Made by a program: the position numbers and the translations under genes
Source of the DNA: Gymnorhina tibicen
Lineage: Eukaryota > Chordata > Aves > Passeriformes > Artamidae
Reading direction: 5' to 3'
Length of the DNA stretch: 64,000 nt
Assembly: GCA_013399875.1 (NCBI GenBank)
Contig: VXAZ01007505.1
Location: 1,063,987 to 1,127,986 of the forward strand
Part shown: positions 51,701 to 63,981 of the stretch, piece after piece
How the letters are laid out: each line of letters opens with the position of its first letter
Position numbering within the stretch: the first letter of the stretch is position 1
The notes under the pieces: model-generated
Seen by the model: only the letters and a program-made list of their open reading frames with translations
Databases searched by the model: none
What the model was told of the DNA's origin: nothing

Positions 51701-53821
51701 AGGCCAAAGAAGCCTAGGGAGACAAAGAATCAAATATGATTCAGAGAACATGCTGTTAAGTGAAGCACAACTAACTTGAAAGGAGGAAAGAAAATGTATC
51801 TATAAATTAATCAAAATATTAGAAGTTGCTCTAAATAAGTTTATTTCAGGTATAGGATGCAGTCTAGCCACAGAAGATATAGCAGTCTGAACTCTGTAAT
51901 GTAGTTGTGCAGAGCTACAGGCTGCCACTTCCAGACATATGCCTAAAAGGAGTCCCTAGCCCACTTTGGTCAAGATAAGTAAGTTGCCTTAAAGGATTTA
52001 AAAAGCAGGTCTTCCTAACACTTTTGCCTGAAGTTTGTTAGGGAATACTCACTGTTCTACTGTCTGGTTGCATTCGGAAGAGAAGCAGTAAGTTCTTCAA
52101 CCGGCATAGGCAGGCATGACTGGTGCTATCAATCCACAGCATTACAGAGCCAGGAAGGAGAACAGATATACCCTGTGGCAGCCAACAGTGCAACGGTTCC
52201 CAGTTTTCCATCATCACACTGCCACTGGAGATTGCTCCACCTGCAGTTTTGCAAAATGGCATGCTGTAGCAATGGACAGTCAGTGCCCTGTTGGTAAAGA
52301 GAAAATTCATTTGCTTTATGAAATGTGGGTGTCATTAGCAGAACAGCATCAAGGCTTTTCCATGACAGCACTCCTTTACCAATTCTTCTGCTCTAAACTG
52401 GGCAAAGTCCTTCCCAGCTTTCTTCAAGCAACACCAGCCTTCACACTGTTAAATAAATTATTTGAAATAACTTATCTGATTTTGTCAGAAGGAACTAGAA
52501 AGAGTACATGGAAATTTCCAGCTGAAGTCCAGGATAAGATAAAGTGTAACAGAAGGTTATATGGTATGCACCTAGAAAGCCATAGTAGGTTATCTTCCTT
52601 CAGTTGCAATAGCTATTTGTAGAGCATACCTGCAATCATAATGTCACAGACAAACCAGTACAACTCAGATTTTTACTTAAGGCATTGTCAGTTAGTACAA
52701 GTTTTGATCACTGATGCAGGTATTGAAAAAAATAGAGAGCATAATTAAATGACACATAGAGAAAGAGGTTTCCCTCCCTGCTCAAGCTCATATTAAGTCA
52801 AACATTTCTGCTCCCAGGCTGCTAGTCATAACTAGCACAATACTCACTGTGGTTTACTAGACATAGTCTGTCCCAATTCCTCCAGTGAAGTGACAGGCAA
52901 AAGAGGAGATTGGATTTTTATGTTCAGTGGTTCTTTCTGCCATTTTCTGCTTATTGATTCTATCTACATAGTAGAGAACATGGGCTTCTGCACAATTACC
53001 AAACCTGGAAACTGAATGTTGCAGTGTTTTGGAATTTCACATTTGGGCCAGTTTCCTCCTATTAATTTATGGGATCTGAACAGGGTGTTTATATTGTTCT
53101 CCCACAGAAGAGAACTAAAGCAGTTCCACAGTGAAGGATGGGGTACACTACCTTTCTGATTCCATAGGAGATTCATCCATATTCCTTGAAATTCCTCCAC
53201 ATTTGACAATCCAGAAGGAATACTTTGTGACACAATGAATATTTGAAGCCTTGAGACAATCTCATGTGATTACCACTTCGTCAGAGCCAGTTATTCTTAC
53301 AACAAGGCTGAAAAACTTTGGTGGATGGCATCAATACCTTGTGTAAAAAATATTTTAGGAGAGCTTTTATGTTCTTTACAATGCAGAATCACATCTTTGG
53401 GAAGAACAGATGTCATCACGAAAACAAGGAGGAAACAATATCAAACTGTTCCACATTCAGATATCTTGAGATAGAGAGGTTAGAGGAGAGGTACACTATT
53501 TGCCAATGAAGCTGCAGATGCAGCTCTTCACTACTGGTGTAAGAGCAGGCACATCAGGAACCTTCAGAATTAAAGGCAGTTTAATAAGTTTACAGTTGTG
53601 ATTTACTGAATTGGTAGGTATAGTTTGTACTAGACTCTTGATATATTCTATCATAATATAATGCTCCTCTTGTCGGAGTATGAAGACATACTGAAGATAT
53701 ACATAGTGAATTTTGAATACCAGATTTTTGCCATCTTGCTTCTGTATGAAGCAAGCAGTAGGCAATATTTTGCCTTTTCTGCACATTTAGGGGTACAGTT
53801 TAATACACAAGTGTATCAGAC

Positions 53822-53859
53822 ATTTCTTTTTCCTTCATACATTTCTTGTTCCTTCATAC
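53822..53859. repeat. 19-bp tandem duplication
   Basis: ATTTCTTTTTCCTTCATAC is followed directly by the same sequence with one T-to-G change. Simple duplication; no gene nearby. Confidence 0.92.
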
Positions 53860-55927
53860 ATTATGAAAGCTGGTTTGCTCTTAGACTTGATATGACATTC
53901 ATTGTTACTAACATGATTATGGCATTAAGAAAAGACTCATTACAGTGACAACTAGTCTAAGAGGAAAGCTTTTCCATTCAATTCAATGCATTCTATGATT
54001 CCTTATCATGCTCTTAAAGCACATGATGCCAGTTTGTATCATGTTATACAGCAGATCACAATGTGTTATGACAATGTTATCTGCAATGTAACTCTGAAAC
54101 CAGACCAAACAATGAATTGCATTTGTTCTTTAATCCTTACATTGATTGTTATTTCCTGCCAAAGGGTAAAGTTCAGCAATATGGATAACCATAGACTTAC
54201 ACAAAAAAAAAAAAACAAAAACAAAAGCAAGCAATAAAATTTAATTTGACACGTGACATTAAAAATGAAACTAAGTATAAGATGTACCCATTTACATCTA
54301 TATTTCAGATATATGACCCTCAAGACTGATAAATCTTTGTTCTATTAGCTCTTTGACCTGAGGTGAAAAAAGGGGCAAAAACCAGGCCCCTTTGCTCCAG
54401 CAAACTTAAGTATGAAATAGGAATCATAAAAAACCAATGGGACAGCAAGACCACAATTGCATTGATGTGTCTGCAATTGTCCTATTTAAATGTCCCTGTT
54501 AGCAATGGAAATCCTTTCTAACTCCTTTTCCGGGAGAAAACCCATTATTTGAGAAATTAGAACTGAGCCTGAAATCCTTGTGAGGTGGGAACAAACACAA
54601 AAGCATCAATAATATGCCAATAAATGTCAGCAGACATAACAGCTTCTCTTGGGAATTAGAGGTGGTCAGGCAAAACTGGTATCACTGTAATTTGCTGCTT
54701 TTTACTTGCACAGAATTTAAATAAACCATAAATGTATTATATTTTTTTATAACACAAGACTTACTATTCTTAGGGAAGTTCTCAGCTAAAAGGATTCAGC
54801 TTTAGGATGCTTTATCTTAATGATCAGACCAACAAGTGCATTTGCCACCTTTGTCCCAAGGGTGGCAGTGGCTTTCTCAGCGGCAAGGCACAAAACTGAA
54901 CAAAGTAATAAATATTAGATTTTAATCTGGTGACATAAGTCTGTAAGTATTCTCAGACACATACTTTTTGCACACCTAAATATGGACTTCAACACTCATA
55001 TTGTGAATTTAAATCCTCTATTTCATTGGAAATTTCATCTTCTAGGAAATTGTGTGAAAAGTAATTGTATAGCAAGCAACTCAGTATTGACTATTCTCTT
55101 TTTCTACAGGACAGATTTGTGATTATGAAGGTTTGGATTTAAACTTCAGAGACACTACCTTCAACCCAATGTATTTCACACATTTTCAAAATGTAGGAAA
55201 TTATTACTGAGTTTCTCACATTTTTCTTTTTTTTAAGTATCAGTAATACAAATAAACCAAATTTCCCTGCAGACAGATGGCAAAGAACAGTAATTAAATA
55301 TGGAATCAAAAAACATAAAAACATTATGTTAAGAAAACCAGGTAACAGGGGAAATTAAAACAACAGGCAGAAAAATTGTGCATTCAATAAGAATAAGGAC
55401 AAGAACTGATTTTTTAATAAAATTTGGGAGTAAAAGAAATCCTAGTTCCTGTGAATGTTGTTACAAAAGTAGCATGAATATAAAATACATGAGAAAAGGA
55501 AGATGACAAAATTGTTAATCATGTGGGAAAAGGCAGAGGTGTTCAGCATGTTTCTGTTCTGTATCTGGAACAAAGCTTAGTGTGCCTTTGTACCATACAA
55601 TAACTGTGATATATATTTCCTTTTCCAATATTAGCTAAGGATGATGTTGAAGAGAAGCAAGTAAAAATTATCACAAAAAGATAAACAGGCCTGAGTTACT
55701 TTCTCCCAAAAATAATGAGTCATCTGGATCCTTGAGAATTTCAACACATTTTGAAGACTCCAGATTGCCTTTTGTTTCGCCTTTTGGAATTTTTTTCCAA
55801 TGCTTCAAAGTAGAACTGTTATAATGCAAGGGAAACTAATGGTACAGCTGCAACAGGATTATCAATTAAATGGAGAATTGCTAATATGTATTATTTAGTC
55901 CCATCAAATACCACTTCCACTCCTAGT

Positions 55928-56101
55928 ATCATAGAATCATTTAGGTTGGAAAAGACCCTTAAGATCATTGAGTCCAGTCATAAACTGCCAAGCACTGCCA
56001 AGTCCACCATTAAACCATGTCCCTAAGTGTCATATTTACATACCTTTTAACAACCTTCAGGGATGGTGACTCAACCCCTTCTCTGGGCAGCTTCTTTCAG
56101 T
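55928..56101 (-). mobile_element. CR1 LINE 3' end fragment
   Basis: The plus strand carries the reverse complement of the CR1 3' end. It has the ATCATAGAATCAT octamer region at the left, TTAGGTTGGAAAAGACCCTT, AAGATCATTGAGTCCA, CACTGCCAAGTCCACCATTA, AACCATGTCCCTAAGTG, then TTCAGGGATGGTGACTCAA and CTGGGCAGCTTCTTTCAG. It stops abruptly at about 56101 in the ORF2 C-terminal region. The copy is well preserved compared with the other CR1 pieces here. The 73-codon frame starting at 56017 is antisense read-through of this element. Confidence 0.93.
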
Positions 56102-59100
56102 TCGTATTTATATGGTATAAATTTATGCAACGGCACTATACAAATGTGTGCATTCCTGTTGGTTGCCTCTCTGGGAGTATGGTTGGTATCTCACTGAAGT
56201 GTTTCAGCAAGATGACTGCATTTATCCTGGAAAATTGACAAAATTGAAAAGCTCCTTCAATACCCTTTTTTTTCTGTATCTGTCTTAAATGCAGGTAACT
56301 TTGTTCCTTTTCACCTCACACGACATATGCATTTTACATCTTAGTATAAGTGTCCTTTTATACAACAAATACAGAAATAACACCTCTGTACCAGGATTTA
56401 GAGTCCAGTATTCCTCCATCACACAAGATTACCCTAACCAGGAAGGACACAGTCAGAATGCCTCAACTGTGATTTAATTTGAAATTTAAATACTCAAGGC
56501 TCAAGAATAATCAACATTGCCTACCCTCAAGAATCATTTTACTGTTGAACACACCTGAGATAAATAAAAGTTATTAGTGGACTCCAGAGTGGTGCCCATG
56601 GAATCTTGTGCTCAAAACTACACACCCTTCATTTCAGAGGGTGGTACACCCAGAATACTATTAGCCCGGTAGAAGACCTTCCTCAGAAGCTACAGCTGTG
56701 CCTCTTCTTAGTGCCAAGAGTCTAGAAAATAGATCTTTCCTTCTTTTATATGGCCATAACCACTGGGGTATTTTAGTACTTTCATCACCAAAAAAAGTTT
56801 CATTCACAAGTGGATATTTGCTGTTGCTCACTGCCAAACTCTATTAGGTGCCTTTTTAGACATACGCTTCTTCTTGATGAATGTCCACAGCAGTACTGAG
56901 AGTTGGTCAAAAGCGACTGTCAAAAAATTCAAGTAATACATGCTCTTCTTCAATCAGGGTGGACTTATTGTCTTCTATGTCTCAACTTTTGCTGCCAAAT
57001 TGTCTTATTTTTTCTTGTTTTGCTGAGGACACATTTTAGATCGGCATAAGAGACTTACCAGCTTGAAATATGAGTGAAATCATCCGTTCAGAAAGTGTAA
57101 TAGCATGGTAGCACATTTGTTGCTAGATTTTCACATTTAAAAAACAATTTTAAAAATTATAAGACACTGATTAACATAGACTGTGATATTCTTTATGAAG
57201 TCCACAGAAACACAACAGAAAATGAAATATTATTATCATAAAGTTAGTATACTACTGCTGATAAGACACACACAAAGGACAGAAGGTGTCCTTTGATCAT
57301 ACAGTCATGTGGTTTATGGTACATACTTTAGTTATCTATGAATAAAACACTGAGCAAGGACAGTCACTATGTTTTTTATTATAATACAAATATTGGAGTG
57401 CATTCAGCTGAGCCTTGATGAAAGATCATTTAAGGATACTCATTCCTTCCCCTTTTTTGTTACTATTATTTTAATACTACATTAACAAATCAGGTACCAA
57501 CTTTTTGTATATGCTAAATGGAACTGTTCTTCTCATAGACTTAATCTAACTTCAAAAAATAGAAAAGGCACCCTATTCTGGCAAGACTAATTATACTTAC
57601 AGAAAAATTTACTCAATGCATAACCTTCTCTTCCAGGTGAACATCTGTTTTCAATTACACACACCAGCACAGTATTAAGGATCTTCTGTACAAAGACATC
57701 AGCTCAGCTTGCTAATGGTGCTGTTCTGTGTCTAATACTAACAACAGTAGCCGTGACTGTGGCAGTTCTGCAGAGGACTACACATGGGATGCACATGCAG
57801 GAGTGGAGTGTCTGCTGGTTAATAATTACATCCTTTTAGATTAGCAAAGACCAGGAACACCAGTAGTTTGTCAATGAGAGAACTGGGGCACACCCATACA
57901 AAGTAATCTGGTGGTTCCCTCCTGTATATGGTTCAAAGGACAGATCTTATTTCTGTAATTACAGTAACTCCATAGTATTTTTCTCATTACACAGTGGTTA
58001 AGAAGCTGAAGTGGAGAAAGTGGAAGTGGAAGCACACAGGTTGTGATGCTAAGATAGTAGGAAAGATCTGAATGTTTATACTGCTGAATTTTGGCTCATC
58101 AAGCCTTAATTAGGAACTTATGGAGTAATAAAACTGGTTGACAACTTAAAATTGTTGTGCCAAAGTGCATCCACCTATTGCATTTGAAATGTGAACTTAT
58201 TCCATTATGTTCATATTACAACTACCATATTATTATAACAGTTCTTCATTTAACTCGCCCACCGTCCTTTCAATCTCCTTTAAATTACTCCTCTTGCTTT
58301 TAAAATTAGAAATGTATATATATATTGAGCAGAAATTAGTAGCATAGGACCACATAAACATAATATTTTGGTTTACAATGTTGGTATTATGTTTGAGTTT
58401 AAATTTAGTGTCAAGATTCAAGAAAGATCAAGTGAAGAGCTGACAGCTCTATATATTGTCTCTTTTTGCAAGTTTTCAGCAATTTTATTACTTATTATCA
58501 TTATAATTATTGAAAACCAATTAAACTTTTCTATCCATTCTCAAATATAGAAAGACATTCATATTGGCACTGTCTATTGTAATGAATTTATTATTAACAA
58601 TTTGCTGAATTATTTTAGTGGGAGTACAGCCTTTTGGGTCAGGTCACAGATACAATGGAGTGATCTAAATCTTATAACTGCAGTGGTCACAATTCAGATA
58701 AGGCTTTCATATCTTCACACTTCAAAAGTTTCACACAAGAGTTCTGAAAAGGGAAGGTAGAATAGAATCCAGTTTCATCTATACTCTAACATTTCTATAA
58801 CACTCAAACACAGTCACAAAAACAATGCTTTTTTTTCCTTCATCCCATACAGCAGTGATACAACAATGATACAATAAATGTCCCCCTAAATTTCTACACA
58901 AAATCTTGAGATCATCTGTTCCAGAGTTTCTTTGATTTTGATGGAAGTATTAGGTATTCACCTACTTTTGCAACTTGATAATTTTAAAAAATAACAAATA
59001 GAAGTAAACCTTGGGGGTTTTCCTATTACTTCTCTTATTTCCCTTCTGGATTTTATTTGGTGCATGCGCGCAAACACAAAATTCATTGAACACTTTGTGA

Positions 59101-60584
59101 TGTCTTACTATTTCCATCAATACATAGATTATAGGTTGAAAAACACTCATTTTGACTATCTCATTGACTAGAACACCAAGATCAATTTTTCACATCATTG
59201 TAGCAGTTTAAAAATAACACTAGTGGCACAAACAGAATTACAGGAGCAAATATAGGACTTTATTAAGAATTGCCTTGTTACACAAACTACTCTACCACTT
59301 TGGCTCACTCTGTATAAAGACTCCAGAGCAGGCAGAGGTGGACCGTATTCCTTACTCCTTACTTACATTCTTTATTCCTTCATTTGCCAATGACAGTATC
59401 AACTCATTCTACAAGACATAAAGTTGTTTTCCAAGTTGAAATTTGATACTTAATAGCCCTTCTACTATTTTTATCCTCCAATTATAACTCTGAATATACT
59501 TGTTATCACTAAAAATACAATACTCTTTTTAATCTTGTTACATTCTTGGCCTTTGTGACTTGGCAGTGAGTTCCATGGTCTAATTACAAGTTTTATATGT
59601 GGAGGTAATTACAGGTTGGGTTTGGGTTTTTTTTCAGTTTTGAAAGTTACCTTTTAATTCTCCTTGATGTTCCTCAGCTCATGTTAAATGAGAGAGAACA
59701 CAGTCATCTGATCTATGGTACCTAGACCATTATTTTACTGTATCCCCTTTCTTGATCTTCCCTCTAAAGTGAAAAAAAGGCCTAATCTTTCAAAAGAGGG
59801 GTTTTTTCATATCCTCAGTCATTCTCATTACCTTTCCTTGATCCCACTTTAGTTCCTCAATAAAGTTTTTGAAAAAGGGAAAACAGCTGCTGAAAGTGTG
59901 CAATCTCTCTACTGAATACAAAATGCCACCTGCATAACAGTGGAAGATGAGGTCCTGATAACTCAGTTCTGTGCAGAGCCATGCTTTTTGAATCATAAAT
60001 ATTAATGCTCCAGAGACTTTCCAGTCGGACTTCACTTGACACAATGTCATCTAATGCAAGTTGTGCATCAAATCTGTAAGTTCTTTTTATACATGGGCAT
60101 ATCTTCTTGCATTATTTTAAATCCAGCTTCAATACCAGGTCTTCAATTACCAGAGAACTACATCCACAGCGAGGCTCTGTTACCTGCCTGTACTTTAGTT
60201 CTAGAGTGTGTTGTTTTCTCTCAGTTCCCAGCCTGGGACACTTCCTGTGTGAGACTTAAAGAGGTAGCAAATACCAGGTGGGGAAAAAATAAATAAATTG
60301 TAGATACTTCTAGACTGTTATGGTAGGAGGTTAACTCTTAACCTTCTATCAAATAAACAAAGTAGATTGAGCTAGTAGAGCTTCACATTTTAAGATACCA
60401 CTCCTAAACTTTGTATTCTCTTTGAAAGTCTTTTCAGCTTTTCAACCTTCCTTTAACAGTACCTCAATACTGGTCTCGCTGATGCTTATGGTAGGAGTCA
60501 ACTTTGACTGAATACACTCAGAATATTGATTTATAAAGGGAAAAGAATGTGCCATATGTGGAAATGTGTGGTGTGCTACTGACA
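56102..60584. other. unique AT-rich non-coding DNA
   Basis: No gene or recognised repeat. Open frames are under 90 codons and overlapping. A short CG-alternating patch, GTGCATGCGCGC, occurs near 59061 but stands alone. Confidence 0.55.
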
Positions 60585-60960
60585 AAGCTGTCAATATCTT
60601 TCTGTTGAATATGAGTCAGCAGTGCCCTGGCAGCCAAGGGGGCCAAGCGTGTCCTGGGATGCATCATTGGCTGGGTGAGGGAGGGGATTGTCCCACTCTG
60701 CTCTGCACTGGGGCGGCCTCACCTCGAGTCCTGGGGGCAGTTTTGGGTGCCACAACATTAAAAAGATATTAAGCTGTCAGAAACTGTCCAAAGTAACAGC
60801 GATCTTGAATTTCCCAAGGACAAACTATGTTTAGTCACACTGATTATCTTCTACAACTACATTACAGGCTTCTCTAGGTGAGATTGGAGGCGGTGTTGCT
60901 CCCCTTGTCTTTAGCCAGAACTTTGAGAGTTTTTCAGCATCTGCAGCCAAATTGGGAATA
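60585..60960 (+). mobile_element. CR1 LINE fragment, ORF2 region
   Basis: Plus-strand similarity to the CR1 ORF2 C-terminal half: GAATATGAGTCAGCAGTGCCC, GGCCAAGCGTGTCCTGG, GATTGTCCCACTCTGCTCTG, CACTGGGGCGGCCTCACCTC, GGGGGCAGTTTTGGGTGCC. Weaker matches follow: CTGTCCAAAGTAACAGCGA, then TTCTACAACTACATTACAGG and GGCGGTGTTGCTCCCCTTG. Parts between these blocks are deleted, and the terminal octamer is absent. It is a dead copy without an open frame. Confidence 0.8.
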
Positions 60961-60974
60961 TATAGGTGCACTAC

Positions 60975-61585
60975 AAGGTGCATTAAAAACTGGCCAGGTC
61001 ATGGGCCTCAAAGGGCCCATAACTGTTTCAAGTCCAATAAGCAGGTGATTCCAATGGATATTTCTTGGGATCGATAAAATGGCTGATATTATTTAACTTT
61101 TTCATCCATGACCTTTGGAAATACAAGATAACACCAAATCAAGGGGGCTGTTGATATACTGGAGGGTATAGCTGCTATTCAGACTTCCAACTAGCTGAAT
61201 AAATGTATAACAAATACATCTGTATTGGACTTCCAAAACCGAGAATGCCAAGGTCCCACAACTGGGACAGGATATACTTAGGGAGAAGTGCAGGCTGGAA
61301 CTAACAGTTCCACAGGAGAAGACCCAGTGGACCACAAACCAACAAAGTCAGTAGTGTGTGCCTGTGGTAATGAACACTGACCACATCTTGGAGTGCCACA
61401 GCCAGCAGGTCAAGGGACATGATTATTGCCCTCTCTTCAGCACAGATGAAGCCACATCTAGAGCACTGTGTTCAGTTTGTTCTCTTGCCAAATAACAGAC
61501 AGACTGAAGAGAATCCAGCAAAGTGTCATTAAGGGAGCTAGGAGCTCTGACATATAAGAAGGTTGAGTGACCTAGAAATACCAAT
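60975..61585 (+). mobile_element. second CR1 LINE fragment, ORF2 region
   Basis: It starts further 5' in the CR1 coordinate system than the end of the preceding fragment, so it is a separate copy or a tandem piece. Matches in order are AAAACTGGCCAGGTCATGGGC, ATTATTTAACTTTTTCATCC, ATGACCTTTGGAAATACAAG, GTTGATATACTGGAGGGTA, GCCAGCAGGTCAAGGGACA, GATTATTGCCCTCTCTTCAGC, AGCACTGTGTTCAGTTTGTTC, and AGAATCCAGCAAAGTGTCATT. In translation it corresponds to the reverse transcriptase palm-to-C-terminal region, with many stops. Similarity fades after about 61585. Confidence 0.8.
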
Positions 61586-63099
61586 ATTCTCATAAGTTTA
61601 ATGGACAGTTACTGCCAGAGCATTCTTAGCAGCATTCCTTATGGTCACATTATGAGAACAGACGCATTTTGGTAGTCCCATCCAGAAGACCTACAATGGC
61701 TCTAAGTATATATTAGAGCCCATTAATGTCACTGGTGCAGTACCTGATGATGTGCCACAGCAAACTTTGAGCTGAGTTCCATACAGACATTAAAAGGTAG
61801 CCTGAAGGTAGTACTGTTCCGCAAGCACAAACTCCCATGGATCTTCCATATTTCTGTGCCTGACAAACTCATTCCTGCTCAGGGACAGTTGCACAGAAAA
61901 ATGAATTCTAAATCAAACTGGCATCCTACTCATGAATGATTTTCCATTTATAGTTGCAAAGCCACTGTTAAAGTGGCCAAAACTAGTTTATAAAATATTT
62001 CTGCAGCTGTAATTGTTTAGGACCACGGAACTGCATGTTCCAAGCCAGATCAAAAGGAGCACCACAAACCCATGAAAGGCGTATGTGTAAAGACAGGGTA
62101 AATTCCATGTCTGGGATCCATCTGTAATTCTGTCAAACCAAGAGTGCTTATAGCTGTATACAAATTAAATGCTGTCTGCCAAAATTAAGTGAATGAAGAA
62201 CAAATACCCCCCATCACCTTTTTTTTTTTTACAGTAACCACTTTGTTTTCTTTAATATTAAATGTATAATAACCTCCCTTTTACACTGGTGTGAAAATAC
62301 GAATCAGACTGGGAGTTACACCAATGCCAGGATTGATCCCAGAATTTTTAGATTATCATTTTTGCTACAAATGCAGATGTGTAAAGGTATGTCATGGTTT
62401 TTTTGACAGCTGATACAGCTTCAGATGTAGCTTAAACACAATAGGATTTTTAGAGAACTGTATTGTTTCCTGAACAGGTTCAAAGCAAGTGTATTGCTGA
62501 TTTACTATAGATTGGCCACACACAGACAGAGATGAACTTAAGAAATTCCAAATACAGTTGGAAGGACAAGGCCTGATGTTTTTACGTTTGCAGACTAGTG
62601 ATACAGGCACGATTTTTAATGCCTGGTCATGTAAAAAAACAGGAATTAGTAACAACTTGCAGTGTTAATTCCCTAAATAATTAGCACTCACACATATTAA
62701 CTTTTATTAATGTGATTTGAGATAGCAAAAAGGCAGCGTCTAACACAAATTTTAAAAAAATACAAAGAAACCCCCAGCTTTTTTATTGTTTTATCTCATA
62801 AATCCAAATCATAAGCTTTATGGAAAAAGAAAATCCATAAATATGAAACCTCCTGAATTCTTCAATAAACTCTGTGGTTTATTTTGGAGCCTCTGCAAAT
62901 TGGTCTGTATGAGAAGTAGTAACTTTTATAGCCCAACTGATCTATCTTCAAAAAATACATTCTGGGACATGAAGGGTTGAAACTGTGCCTGCAAACTTGA
63001 CCTTTACATCAGCTGGTCTAATCTAATAAAAGACATTACCTCTCCCTAGAAGCTCTTGCTTTGTTTATGGGCACGACTGCCCCAGATTGCACCACTACT
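61586..63099. other. unique DNA flanking the CpG island
   Basis: AT-rich sequence without recognised gene or repeat. Its composition changes sharply into the GC-rich region after about 63100. A run of ten T at 62221-62230 is the only low-complexity item of note. Confidence 0.5.
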
Positions 63100-63636
63100 A
63101 TTATCAGACAATGCCAACTGCAAGGCTCTCCCCGAGAGCCCAGGGTGGGAGGGGCTGCCAAAAACACCCTCACGTCGGGGATCCCCGCTGAGCACCGGTA
63201 CCTCCAGCGCCGCTGCTTTTCAGTGCCACGCACCGGGGCCGCGGTGGGTGACAGGGTGTGGAGGGGAGGCCGCCGAGCTGTCTGCAAACAGCGGGGTGCT
63301 CCCCGCCTGAGAACGCCATCTGAGCTGGGCTCTAAGTAGCTGCTGGAGCAGTTATTAAGATACAGTTGCCCACCCAGCACCAGACTCATTAATTTCTAAA
63401 GCAGTGGCCCACGGCTTTGCTGGACAGACACTCGGCAAGATCCCCTGGATGCCCTCGGGCTTCTCCCTGCGCCTGGGCGCTCCCAATTGTCTCGGCCTCC
63501 CCTCAAAGGAGGCCGGAGCCGCGGGCCTGTCAGCGGCAGCGCCCGAACCACGGTGACCGGCGCGGCTGCCGCCTCAGGGCACAGGGACCCCCCGCGAGCC
63601 CTCTCAGACGGGACGCGCCCCCATTCCTGTTGATGC

Positions 63637-63647
63637 AGCGCCCCCTG
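63637..63647 (-). promoter_or_regulatory. CTCF-like core motif
   Basis: AGCGCCCCCTG matches the highly conserved core of the CTCF consensus in reverse orientation, followed by CGGGG where the consensus has GTGG. The adjacent GGGGC array makes a composition-driven match possible. Confidence 0.4.
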
Positions 63648-63648
63648 C

Positions 63649-63675
63649 GGGGCGGGGCGGGGCGGGGCGGGCGGC
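63649..63675 (+). promoter_or_regulatory. tandem GGGGC array with Sp1-type GC boxes
   Basis: Four perfect GGGGC units (63649-63668) run into GGGC and GGC. They give overlapping GGGGCGG Sp1/KLF sites and a sequence able to form a G-quadruplex. Another GGGGCGGG lies at 63730-63737. Arrays like this are usual near transcription starts of TATA-less promoters. Confidence 0.6.
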
Positions 63676-63975
63676 GGCAACGCCGGCAAGTGGAGCAGCT
63701 CCGTGCCCTCCCCGGCGCGGCGCCTCGGCGGGGCGGGAAGGGGAGGGAAGCCCTGAGCTCCTCCGAGCCGCGCCGTCAGGACTCCGGCGCCCGCCGTCGC
63801 GCCGCACCGGCTCCGCGGGGCTTCCGCACAGGGGAGGTGACTGACAGAAGCAGGCGCGGAGGGCGGGCGCCGGCGTCCCCCCGCGCTGGCACGGGGCCGA
63901 ACTGCGCCGAGGCGACGGGGCAGCGCGGGGGAGGAGGAGGAATCGCCGCTGATGGCGAAGGGAGGGCGCCGCGTG

Positions 63976-63981
63976 CTCACC
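63976..63981 (-). promoter_or_regulatory. candidate splice donor of a minus-strand first exon
   Basis: Read on the minus strand the sequence is CTCTCCG|GTGAGCACG, a good match to the donor consensus, with the exon at or beyond 63981. If used, the rest of the window would lie in the first intron (or downstream) of that gene. A single donor match in GC-rich DNA is weak evidence. Confidence 0.3.

Larger units (their letters stand above)
36385..55927. other. long repeat-poor non-coding interval
   Basis: Nearly 20 kb with no recognised gene, CR1 or LTR. The longest frame is 168 codons (plus, 52116-52622), opposed by minus-strand frames of 90 and 80 codons over the same bases, with no domain. Small local features are listed separately. 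The emptiness and AT richness fit the interior of a large intron or a gene desert. Confidence 0.6.

Noticed and set aside
52116..52622. 168-codon plus-strand open frame, the longest outside the CpG island
   Set aside because: Opposed by 80- and 90-codon minus-strand frames over the same bases. It has no recognisable domain, no convincing splice or promoter context, and ends in ordinary AT-rich DNA.
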